Assembly: GCA_002353885.1 (NCBI GenBank)
Contig: DEKO01000219.1
Span: 1-5,781 of the forward strand
Reading direction: 5' to 3'
DNA from: Porphyromonadaceae bacterium UBA2720
Lineage (GTDB): Bacteria > Bacteroidota > Bacteroidia > Bacteroidales > Muribaculaceae
Length of the DNA stretch: 5,781 bases
Positions within the stretch are counted from its first letter, which is position 1. Every line of letters starts with the position of its first letter. Of the stretch, positions 1 through 5,235 are shown one piece after another. The notes beneath the pieces were generated by a model. The model was given only the letters and a program-made list of their open reading frames with translations, did not search any database and was not told the DNA's origin. The position numbers and the translations under genes were made by a program.

Positions 1-375
1 ATGCCCGACTACTACAACCTGACGCTGAACGTGTCGCATCCGCTGGTCAAGAAGCTGATTGACGATGCCGTGGCTGCCACCGAGGCCGAGCTCAAACCGC
101 TGACTGACGACCTGAGCGCCACCAACAACGTCATCAATGCCCTGCGCGACCTGGACAAGGACGGCAAGGGTGTGCCCGAAGACAAGAAACAGGACCTCGC
201 CGACAATGAGAAGAAGGCCGGCGAACTGCGCGAGCAGAAGACCGCTGTCATCAGCAATTATGCCGCTGGCCAGCCGCGCGTCAAGCAGCTGATTGACATC
301 GCACTGTTAGGCAATGGCCTGCTAAAGGGCGAAGCACTCGATCGCTTCCTCAAGCGTTCGGTCGAACTGCTGTAA
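1..375 (+). CDS. htpG: Molecular chaperone HtpG (Hsp90 family), C-terminal part, 5' truncated by window edge
   Basis: The 124 codons visible are the end of an Hsp90-family chaperone, an ATP-dependent cytoplasmic dimer that helps fold and stabilise client proteins. The frame is open to the first base, so the ATG at position 1 is most likely an internal methionine; full-length HtpG in this phylum is near 680 residues (family knowledge). What is visible is the C-terminal dimerisation domain: MPDYYNLTLNVSHPLVKKL at residues 1-19, a charged helical stretch rich in Asp, Glu and Lys at about 45-80, and the closing helices with LIDIALLGNGLLKGEALDRF at about 98-117, followed by a short KRSVELL tail. 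The catalytic N-terminal ATPase domain lies outside the window. The gene ends in TAA and is followed 28 bases later by a strong hairpin terminator shared with the convergent neighbour. The family call is firm; nothing can be said about its promoter. Confidence 0.93.
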   Translation: MPDYYNLTLNVSHPLVKKLIDDAVAATEAELKPLTDDLSATNNVINALRDLDKDGKGVPEDKKQDLADNEKKAGELREQKTAVISNYAAGQPRVKQLIDIALLGNGLLKGEALDRFLKRSVELL

Positions 376-403
376 TCTTTCCTCGGAATTATCGAAGGAA
401 TTG

Positions 404-453
404 GAACAATATAAAAAGCTCGGATTTTTCCATCCGAGCTTTTTATATTGTTC
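404..453. terminator. Bidirectional rho-independent terminator between convergent genes
   Basis: A perfect 22-bp inverted repeat (404-425 and 432-453) encloses a 6-base loop, TTTTCC. The GC-rich core, GCTCGGAT pairing with ATCCGAGC, is flanked by an A-tract on the left and a T-tract on the right, so each strand reads as a stem followed by U residues. It would therefore stop transcription of htpG from the left and of the DUF4298 gene from the right. The stop codon of the DUF4298 gene (452-454) lies inside the right arm, so the ribosome would run into the hairpin. Confidence 0.93.
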
Positions 454-757
454 AATCGTGGCGCAGCATGGTGGCAACCAGTTCGAGCATCTGGCAGTTG
501 AGCTCACGGCTGGTGTCCACCACGTCCCAAATGCCATCTTCGCTCAGCACCCCACACTTCAGATCCTTGGGCAGTCGGCCCGCCTCACTGTCATTGAAGT
601 CTTGTTCCCACTCATCGCTGGCCAGGTAGTCGTCGATAGCCTCGATCGAGTCAACCGCCTCGCTATAGAGGTCTAGTGCATCACTCAGCGCTTTGACGGC
701 CTGTGCAGCCTTGTCCAGGTGCTGCTCCATCAGTTTAATTCGTTCAATCTGTTCCAT
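452..757 (-). CDS. DUF4298 domain-containing protein, function unknown
   Basis: A 101-residue acidic, helical, soluble protein with no signal peptide or membrane segment. The N-terminal half (about 1-45) reads as two amphipathic helices starting MEQIERIKLMEQHLDKA. The second half carries the block typical of DUF4298: DYLASDEWEQDFNDSEAG at about 43-60, then RLPKDLKCGVLSEDGIWDVV at 61-80, and a final helix containing RELNCQMLELVATMLR. This family is short and found in many gut bacteria; no activity is established that I can name. I chose the ATG at 757 because it gives the full family N-terminus and lies just downstream of a TAnnTTTG-type promoter element; a second in-frame Met ten codons in is less likely. 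The gene is monocistronic as far as visible and ends inside the shared terminator. The family call is confident, the role unknown. Confidence 0.85.
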   Translation of the reverse strand: MEQIERIKLMEQHLDKAAQAVKALSDALDLYSEAVDSIEAIDDYLASDEWEQDFNDSEAGRLPKDLKCGVLSEDGIWDVVDTSRELNCQMLELVATMLRHD

Positions 758-773
758 GATTATTCTCTATTGG

Positions 774-802
774 TTGCGCAAAAGTACAGAAAATTTGCGC
801 AA
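774..802. repeat. Two TTGCGCAA palindromes spaced 21 bp, possible operator
   Basis: TTGCGCAA occurs at 774-781 and again at 795-802 (the second extends to TTTGCGCAAA, 794-803). The start-to-start distance is 21 bp, two turns of B-DNA, and the pair flanks and partly overlaps the candidate -7 element of the DUF4298 promoter. That geometry suits a dimeric repressor, but TTTGCG-like sequence is also common in Bacteroidota promoters, so this may be promoter composition only. Confidence 0.3.
779..786 (-). promoter_or_regulatory. Candidate Bacteroidota -7 promoter element for the DUF4298 gene
   Basis: Read on the minus strand this is TACTTTTG, an exact match to the TAnnTTTG -7 consensus of Bacteroidota primary promoters. 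It ends 21 bases before the ATG, giving a leader of perhaps 10-15 bases. TTTG elements occur upstream but at spacings of about 13 and 24 bases, not the usual 19-21, so the -33 part is weak. The element is bracketed by two TTGCGCAA palindromes. Confidence 0.5.
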
Positions 803-982
803 ACTGAACGCAAATAGCTCGCTTTTTTGCTGAGGCGAAGCCAAATTCATGTAAATAATCTCAAACGAGTTGATTATTTGTTCGAAGCTAGAGACCATGA
901 AACGAGATTCCCCTGCTCTTCGCTTGTTTTTGAAATCCAGTCAATGAGTCATGTGACATAACCTGGCACCAAGATGCAGAAA

Positions 983-1017
983 ATGATACAATTCAGAACC
1001 GTCCCCAATTGTATCAT
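983..1017. repeat. Perfect 11-bp inverted repeat with CAGAACCGTCCCC loop
   Basis: ATGATACAATT (983-993) is repeated as its exact reverse complement AATTGTATCAT (1007-1017) around a 13-base centre, CAGAACCGTCCCC. It resembles hairpins I associate, from memory, with ends of REP-type or IS200-like elements in several phyla, where GGGGACGGTTC-type cores recur. No transposase is present, so this would be a solo element or a relic. It lacks a T-tract next to the stem, so it is not a good terminator. Confidence 0.45.
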
Positions 1018-1060
1018 GAGGACACCGCCCGCGTCGACAAAGTGATCGCCCGCCTCGATG

Positions 1061-1162
1061 GGGGTACTTGCCTTTCAGCTCATCGCAGATGTCGTAGAAC
1101 GGGTGCGGCTTGCCATCCTTGCCGAGGCAGGTGTGGTTGTTTGATAGATGCACCTCGAGGCC
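1061..1162 (-). pseudogene. Fragment resembling a phage minor head / Mu F-like protein
   Basis: On the minus strand a 34-codon stretch bounded by a TAG at 1163-1165 reads GLEVHLSNNHTCLGKDGKPH and then PFYDICDELKGKYP. The HLSNNHTC, FYDICDEL and GKYP pattern resembles a cysteine-containing segment of head-morphogenesis (Mu F-like minor capsid) proteins from Bacteroidota phages, in which it normally continues into a WHPxCRC motif. Here that continuation is missing: after KYP the frame runs into unrelated GC-rich sequence and then into the inverted repeat at 983-1017. There is no start region and no remaining domain, so this is at most a short relic. The family link is from memory and should be treated as tentative. 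Confidence 0.4.
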
Positions 1163-1251
1163 CTATCTCTAATGGTTGTAAACCTGTTAAAAAATCTCAA
1201 TTCTCATGCTGTTGATTAGTTTTTTGCGTCTTTAAGGTGTAATCATTGTGT

Positions 1252-1740
1252 ATGACAAAGGACGAATTGGAAATATTGTTCAAAGCACATTATTGCAAGA
1301 TGCTAAGGTTGGCAGTCAGCATCGTGCATGATGAGGATGATGCCAAAGATGCTGTGAGCAATGTGTTTGCGCATTTGCTAGATGACAAGCACTCAACACT
1401 GACATCCGACAATGCCGCACACTATCTGCTGGTGAGTGTGCGGCACCAGTGTTACAACTTGCTGCGGCAGCGCAGCGTCCGCGAGCGTTTTGCCCAGCAA
1501 ATGAGCCTAGCCCCAGAACCCATGAGCGACCCGGTTGAAGACTTGCTCGAGCTGGAACGGCTGTGGCTATATGTTGACTCAGAGCTGCCGCCACTCACGC
1601 GACAAGTGTTCGCTTTGCGCTATCGTGATGACCAAACTTATCAGGAAATCTCCGACAAGTTGGGCTTGAGCAAGGTGACCGTCTATCAACACCTGAGCCG
1701 TGCGCTGAAGAAGATTAATGATTACTTTAAAAACCAATGA
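1252..1740 (+). CDS. ECF-type RNA polymerase sigma factor (sigma-70 family)
   Basis: A 162-residue extracytoplasmic-function sigma factor that would direct RNA polymerase to a small set of promoters when freed from its anti-sigma factor. Region 2 spans about residues 7-75, with the helical LFKAHYCKMLRLAVSIVHDE and DDAKDAVSNVFAHLL blocks; a variable acidic linker follows (80-100); region 4 spans about 102-158, with LPPLTRQVFALRYRDDQTYQ and a helix-turn-helix at about 129-153 (EISDKLGLSKVTVYQHLSRA). Region 3 is absent, as usual for ECF factors. I chose the ATG at 1252; an in-frame TTG at 1246 would add two residues and sits at better spacing (8 bases) from an AAGG at 1234-1237, so it remains possible. 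The stop overlaps the next start by four bases (ATGA, 1737-1740), which implies translational coupling to the anti-sigma gene. It is FecI-like in genomic role; the exact ECF group is not assignable by eye. Confidence 0.93.
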   Translation: MTKDELEILFKAHYCKMLRLAVSIVHDEDDAKDAVSNVFAHLLDDKHSTLTSDNAAHYLLVSVRHQCYNLLRQRSVRERFAQQMSLAPEPMSDPVEDLLELERLWLYVDSELPPLTRQVFALRYRDDQTYQEISDKLGLSKVTVYQHLSRALKKINDYFKNQ

Positions 1741-2399
1741 CGATGAAACACAATGACAAGATTCAACAGCTGCTAGACCTGCTAGACCATCAGCACGAGA
1801 TGACTGACGAGCAGTTGAATGAGGCCTTGCAAGACGAGGAACTCAACAAACTTGCAGGGCACTTGGCCAAGGCCAAAGGGGCATTACTTGCTCATGACCA
1901 CAGCGACAGCGACGTGACGGCCGATGCGGCATGGGCTGAGTTTGAGCAGCAACACTGTGTGTCGCAAGGGCACCATCATAGATGGTGGCGAATGGCCGCC
2001 ATGGTTGCAGGCGTTCTGCTTTTGTCGAGCATAGCATTTGCCGCCATTTTCTACGGCCATATCGGCAAGCCATCAGCAACAATTGCCACAGAAAATGCCC
2101 AATCTGTCGATGGTTCTATGATTGCCGATGATGAACTGGCCACCGAACCCGTCAGTGCTGATGCCGACACGTTGTCGTTGGCACCTGTGACATTTGACAA
2201 CGAGCCACTTGACCAGATAGTTGAGCAGATGGCATCATACTATCAAGTCGAGGTTGTCATTGAGAATGCTGAGGCCCACAACCTGCGGTTCTACTATGTG
2301 TGGCATCCTAGCGATAACCTAGCGCAGGCCATTGAGAAGTTGAACACCTTTGAGCACGTCGACATCGTGCTTGACAATCAAAAACTCATCGTCAAATGA
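1737..2399 (+). CDS. Short FecR-like membrane anti-sigma factor with C-terminal DUF4974
   Basis: A 220-residue single-pass inner-membrane protein expected to hold the upstream ECF sigma factor inactive. Residues 1-80 are acidic, helical and cytoplasmic (anti-sigma region by position), ending in a His-rich stretch QGHHHRWWR. A membrane span follows at about 86-106 (MAAMVAGVLLLSSIAFAAIF), then a low-complexity Ala/Asp/Glu periplasmic linker (110-148) and a DUF4974-type domain at about 150-220, beginning VTFDNEPLDQIVEQMASYYQ and ending HVDIVLDNQKLIVK. Typical Bacteroidota FecR-like proteins exceed 300 residues and carry a central FecR domain between membrane span and DUF4974; here it is missing and replaced by the short linker. 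The DUF4974 fold is related to the STN domain of the receptor encoded next. Both gene borders are ATGA overlaps. Another ATG two codons in (1743) is a possible start. The anti-sigma role is inferred from topology and context. Confidence 0.85.
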   Translation: MTMKHNDKIQQLLDLLDHQHEMTDEQLNEALQDEELNKLAGHLAKAKGALLAHDHSDSDVTADAAWAEFEQQHCVSQGHHHRWWRMAAMVAGVLLLSSIAFAAIFYGHIGKPSATIATENAQSVDGSMIADDELATEPVSADADTLSLAPVTFDNEPLDQIVEQMASYYQVEVVIENAEAHNLRFYYVWHPSDNLAQAIEKLNTFEHVDIVLDNQKLIVK

Positions 2400-4909
2400 A
2401 GTCGGTCATCTGTTTTACCTTGCTATTGACTATGGTGCTGGAGCTCAATGCACAGCGCATTACACGGAATTATGTCAATGTGTCGATGTCACAAGCATTG
2501 CGCGAGCTCAACGGGCTGAATACCGGATACACCATCAACTTCCTGTTCAACGAACTGGAAGACTTCAGTGTCACCACTCAAGTCAAGGGCAAAACCGTGC
2601 CCGAGGCAGTGCAGCAACTCATCGGGTTCTACCCCATCAAGATGACGGTCACTGACCGGAACGAAATCTATGTGGAGTGCATCCAAAAGACCGAATATCA
2701 TCTCAAGGGACGACTCGTTGACGAGCACGGGAAGCCACTCGCATACGCCAATGTGACCGTGCTCAATCCCGTCGATTCGGCCTACATCACCGGCGGTGTG
2801 AGCAACGAGAGTGGCGTGTTTGTCGTCCCAGTGGAGCAGACCAGGGTACTGGCCCGCATCAGCTATGTGGGCTATAAAACCATCTACCGCCAGTGCCGCG
2901 TGCATGACCTGGGCACCATTGCCATGCAACCCGACGCTTATCAGTTGAATGGCGTGACCGTAAAGGGCGAGCGCATATTGGTCAAGGCTGAGAATGGCCA
3001 ACTGGTCTATGACATGGCCCAATTGATTGAGATTCTACCTGCCGATGATGCCTATGAAGCACTAACCCGCATCCCCGGGGTCAACGACACGGGCAACGAA
3101 CTCACTTTCAACGGTCGTTCAGTGACGCTCATCATCAACGGCAAAGTCACAACACTGGATGCCAGTCAGGTGAAAGAACGTCTCAAAGCCATGCCGGCCA
3201 AGATGCTCGCCCGGGCTGAGGTCATGACAGCCGCACCCGCCAAATATCATGTGCGCGGCATGGCCATCAATGTTGTGACCAAAGACTATGTCGGGTCGCA
3301 TCAAGTGGCCGGTCAACTGCAAGGCACCTGGTATCAGAGCCGCTATGCCGAGGGGCAAGGAAAAGGCTCGTTGCTCATGCAACAAGGTAAACTGGGACTG
3401 GATGCCACCTACTCGGTGATCGGCGGCAAAGCATACGGCAAGGCAGAGCATAAAGCTAACCATCCGCTGGGCGACACACGCATTCCCTACCACGATGTGA
3501 CATGCCAGACCAATCGCACTCTGAGCCACGACTATCATCTGGGAATGGATTACACCATGGCCGACAATCACCGATTGAGCGTAGAGTATACTGGCGAATG
3601 GTTCTCATCCGATGCCCACAACATCACCTCAGGCACCGCCAACTCAACTCAGCAGTTCAAAGACAACACCTATCTGCACAATGTCGATGTCAACTATCAG
3701 GCACCATTCGGGCTACAACTCGGTGCATGCTATACCAATTATCAGAACCCGGTAACACAACAGCTGGATGGCACGATGTATGACACCCGGCGCGACTTGA
3801 CAGTGGATAGTCGACAACGCATCAGCAAATGGATGCTCACTGCCGACCAGGAACATGCCTTGCACAACGGCTGGGAATTGAACTATGGACTCAAGCTGCA
3901 ACTGACCAACAACAACAGTTTCCAGACCACCCTTGACGCCGAAGGACGAGTGATTGACGATGCAACAAGCCGTGTCAACTATGACGAGCGCATTATCAAC
4001 GGCTACATCGGGGCCAGCAAGCAGGTTGGGCAAAATCTCAGCCTCGATGCGTCGCTCTCAGCCGAACAGTACCATGCCACACTGTGGAACGAGTGGCGCA
4101 TCTACCCCACCCTGAATGCTATGTGGAATATCAATCCTGACAATATGCTCAACCTGTCGTTCACTTCCGATGCCATTTATCCTAGTTACTGGAGTACCAT
4201 GAGTAGCATCCACTACACCTCGCCTTACACCGAGATTTGGGGCAACCCATCGCTGAAACCTATGTCGAAGTACGACTTGAACTTGATGTGGCAGTACAAG
4301 CGTAAATATATGTTCACCGCCTTTGCGACATTTGAGCCTGACTACTTTGTGCAGCTGCCCTATCAGCCCAGCGACCGTATGGCTGTGGTAATGATTGAGA
4401 CTAACATGAACTATTCCAACTATTATGGCCTGCAGTCATCGGTGCAGTTCAGTGCTGGTGATTGGCTGAATGGTAACATGAGGATGACAGGATTGTATCG
4501 ACACGACAAGAGCCTGCATTTCTTTGACTTGCCGTTTGACCGTCGGCATTTCACGGTCATCATGGGCGGAAACGTGTCGGCACGATTGCTCAGACGGCAC
4601 AATCTGACGTTGATGCTCAACCCATTCTTCCAGACCAGTGCCATTCAGGGCGTGTATGACATCCGGCCCATGTTCATGTTCAACGGATCGTTGCGATGGA
4701 CCTCGGCCGACGACAAATGGAGTGTTGTTGCCAACGCTACCAACATCTTCAATACGCATGCCAGCACGCAATCCAGGCAGGGCAACCAAGACTACACCAT
4801 GAATGTGTGGATGAGGTATGCCGAGTTGTCGCTGAGCGTCATCTACCGCATCGGCAGTTTCAAGGAGAAAAAGAATAGGCCCGTCGACACCTCTCGTATG
4901 GGACATTGA
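2396..4909 (+). CDS. TonB-dependent outer-membrane receptor with STN signalling domain (OMP_b-brl_3-type barrel)
   Basis: An 837-residue outer-membrane protein, probably importing or sensing an unknown ligand using TonB energy. A signal peptide covers residues 1-19 with likely cleavage after LNA before Gln20. Then come an STN-like domain (about 22-95, ALRELNGLNTGYTINFLFNE and VPEAVQQLIGFY), a carboxypeptidase-regulatory-like beta sandwich (about 102-178, KGRLVDEHGKPLAYANVTVL), a plug-like region (about 186-296, EALTRIPGV, FNGRSVTLIINGK) and a long barrel (about 300-820) rich in alternating aromatic strands with NPSLKPMSKYDLNLMW near 618-633. The last strand, LSLSVIYRIGSF, is followed by a charged tail ending VDTSRMGH, a pattern common in this family. 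It overlaps the anti-sigma gene by four bases, and no susD-like gene follows. The STN domain would contact the anti-sigma DUF4974 domain across the periplasm. The barrel type is inferred from length and architecture; the substrate cannot be told from sequence. Confidence 0.9.
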   Translation: MKSVICFTLLLTMVLELNAQRITRNYVNVSMSQALRELNGLNTGYTINFLFNELEDFSVTTQVKGKTVPEAVQQLIGFYPIKMTVTDRNEIYVECIQKTEYHLKGRLVDEHGKPLAYANVTVLNPVDSAYITGGVSNESGVFVVPVEQTRVLARISYVGYKTIYRQCRVHDLGTIAMQPDAYQLNGVTVKGERILVKAENGQLVYDMAQLIEILPADDAYEALTRIPGVNDTGNELTFNGRSVTLIINGKVTTLDASQVKERLKAMPAKMLARAEVMTAAPAKYHVRGMAINVVTKDYVGSHQVAGQLQGTWYQSRYAEGQGKGSLLMQQGKLGLDATYSVIGGKAYGKAEHKANHPLGDTRIPYHDVTCQTNRTLSHDYHLGMDYTMADNHRLSVEYTGEWFSSDAHNITSGTANSTQQFKDNTYLHNVDVNYQAPFGLQLGACYTNYQNPVTQQLDGTMYDTRRDLTVDSRQRISKWMLTADQEHALHNGWELNYGLKLQLTNNNSFQTTLDAEGRVIDDATSRVNYDERIINGYIGASKQVGQNLSLDASLSAEQYHATLWNEWRIYPTLNAMWNINPDNMLNLSFTSDAIYPSYWSTMSSIHYTSPYTEIWGNPSLKPMSKYDLNLMWQYKRKYMFTAFATFEPDYFVQLPYQPSDRMAVVMIETNMNYSNYYGLQSSVQFSAGDWLNGNMRMTGLYRHDKSLHFFDLPFDRRHFTVIMGGNVSARLLRRHNLTLMLNPFFQTSAIQGVYDIRPMFMFNGSLRWTSADDKWSVVANATNIFNTHASTQSRQGNQDYTMNVWMRYAELSLSVIYRIGSFKEKKNRPVDTSRMGH

Positions 4910-4934
4910 AGGTTTCTAAAAATCCTTTAATTTG
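4906..4934 (+). promoter_or_regulatory. Candidate promoter at the end of the receptor gene
   Basis: TTG at 4906-4908 and TTAATTTG at 4927-4934 are separated by 18 bases, close to the -33 / -7 layout of Bacteroidota promoters (TTTG, 19-21 bases, TAnnTTTG). The -7 box has one mismatch in the TA. The upstream element lies inside the receptor's His and stop codons. Transcription from it would start near 4941 and run into the structured region. The same bases can also fold as a weak 7-bp stem (4909-4915 with 4920-4927), so a partial terminator is an alternative reading. Confidence 0.3.
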
Positions 4935-4940
4935 TATTAA

Positions 4941-5158
4941 AACTAAGGGAGCTTTGTTCACAAAGTGTGTTGTTGTTGCGTCTATAGGTTGAATCCTATT
5001 AATACGCTTTAAGGATAACACCTTAGGTCTATCGGGCACCGATTTCAACCATAGAACGTGGTTCGGGATGTAGTGCCAGCCATGAGCGACGCACAAGATT
5101 TTAATTATAAACTCTCGCAGCGGTGGTGTCGTGACGACACTGCCCTGCCTCTTTTTTT
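4941..5158 (+). ncRNA. Candidate structured non-coding RNA (or structured 3' UTR), class not recognised
   Basis: About 218 bases with nested pairing and no convincing protein gene. A small hairpin (CTTTG 4952-4956, CAAAG 4961-4965) precedes a three-way junction closed by TGCG/CGCA (4977-4980, 5090-5093). Arm one is 12 bp with one bulged A (4981-4993 with 5044-5055) and carries hairpins TAAGG/CCTTA (5010-5014, 5021-5025) and ATCGG/CCGAT (5031-5035, 5039-5043). Arm two is 7 bp (5057-5063 with 5078-5084). An AU-rich linker leads to a strong terminator at 5117-5158. Alternative pairings exist: ATAGG/CCTAT (4984-4988, 4995-4999) and ATCCT/AGGAT (4993-4997, 5012-5016), both incompatible with parts of the main fold. 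Several stems contain G-T pairs that hold only if the + strand is transcribed. The next gene, nadC, is on the other strand, so this is not a leader. Folding was done by eye; the start depends on a weak promoter match. Confidence 0.5.
5117..5158 (+). terminator. Rho-independent terminator, plus strand
   Basis: GCAG (5117-5120) and GGTGGTGTCG (5122-5131) pair with CGACACTGCC (5135-5144) and CTGC (5145-5148) around a TGA loop, giving 14 bp with one bulged C and two G-T pairs. Three bases later comes a run of seven T (5152-5158). This is a standard intrinsic terminator for rightward transcription. The downstream bases can form a competing stem (CCTC 5148-5151 with GAGG 5159-5162, extendable with wobble pairs), which cannot coexist with the full terminator stem. 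Confidence 0.82.
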
Positions 5159-5176
5159 GAGGTGGGCGGCATGAGA

Positions 5177-5216
5177 AGCCACACAGCGAGGACGCTGATG
5201 TCCCCGCTGTGTGGCT
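5177..5216 (-). terminator. Long hairpin downstream of nadC, probable transcript end
   Basis: AGCCACACAGCG (5177-5188) is the exact reverse complement of CGCTGTGTGGCT (5205-5216), and an inner GGAC/GTCC (5190-5193, 5200-5203) extends it around a 6-base loop. The single non-Watson-Crick position (A5189 opposite C5204) becomes a U-G pair only on the minus strand, giving a continuous 17-bp stem in the direction of nadC, 19 bases past its stop. No T-run follows on that strand, so it may stabilise or trim the 3' end instead of terminating by itself. Confidence 0.5.
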
Positions 5217-5235
5217 GATGGATGATGGGCTGATG

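Larger units (their letters stand above)
758..1251. other. Gene-poor region with promoter sequence and mobile-element debris
   Basis: No intact coding sequence is supported here. From left to right it holds the leader and promoter of the DUF4298 gene (758-815), an AT-rich stretch with a short inverted repeat (AAATAATC at 853-860, GATTATTT at 872-879), unassigned sequence up to 982, a mobile-type inverted repeat (983-1017), unassigned sequence (1018-1060), a phage-protein-like fragment on the minus strand (1061-1162), and the leader of the sigma-factor operon (1163-1251). The mixture suggests the remains of past insertions at this site. Confidence 0.6.

Noticed and set aside
897..947. A 16-codon + strand frame MKRDSPALRLFLKSSQ
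   Set aside because: Too short, with no promoter or ribosome site, and no context for a leader peptide.
941..1153. A 70-codon minus-strand frame as an intact gene
   Set aside because: Only the first 31 codons look protein-like; the rest crosses the inverted repeat and has no family character.
1009..1215. A 68-codon + strand frame before the sigma gene
   Set aside because: Its Cys/Arg-rich translation is the complement of the phage-like fragment and has no start signal.
2489..3022. A 177-codon minus-strand frame inside the receptor gene
   Set aside because: It lies antisense to a well-supported outer-membrane receptor, and its His/Gly/Asp-rich composition is typical of a complementary-strand shadow.
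5057..5084. GGTTCGGGATGTAG, recalling pieces of tRNA genes
   Set aside because: No acceptor stem, anticodon arm or correctly spaced T-arm can be built around it.
4860..5096. A 78-codon open frame on the minus strand starting WHY-rich, over the structured RNA and the receptor 3' end
   Set aside because: It overlaps the end of the receptor gene, recalls no protein family, and its openness is explained by the structured RNA on the opposite strand.
5137..5149. GACACTGCCCTGC, resembling part of a cobalamin riboswitch core
   Set aside because: The rest of the riboswitch is absent and these bases are fully used by the terminator stem.
5082..5174. A 30-codon + strand frame, MSDAQDFNYKLSQRW...
   Set aside because: It starts inside the RNA arm and reads through the terminator hairpin and T-run, so its second half (WCRDDTALPLF) is just the translated terminator; no ribosome site is seen.
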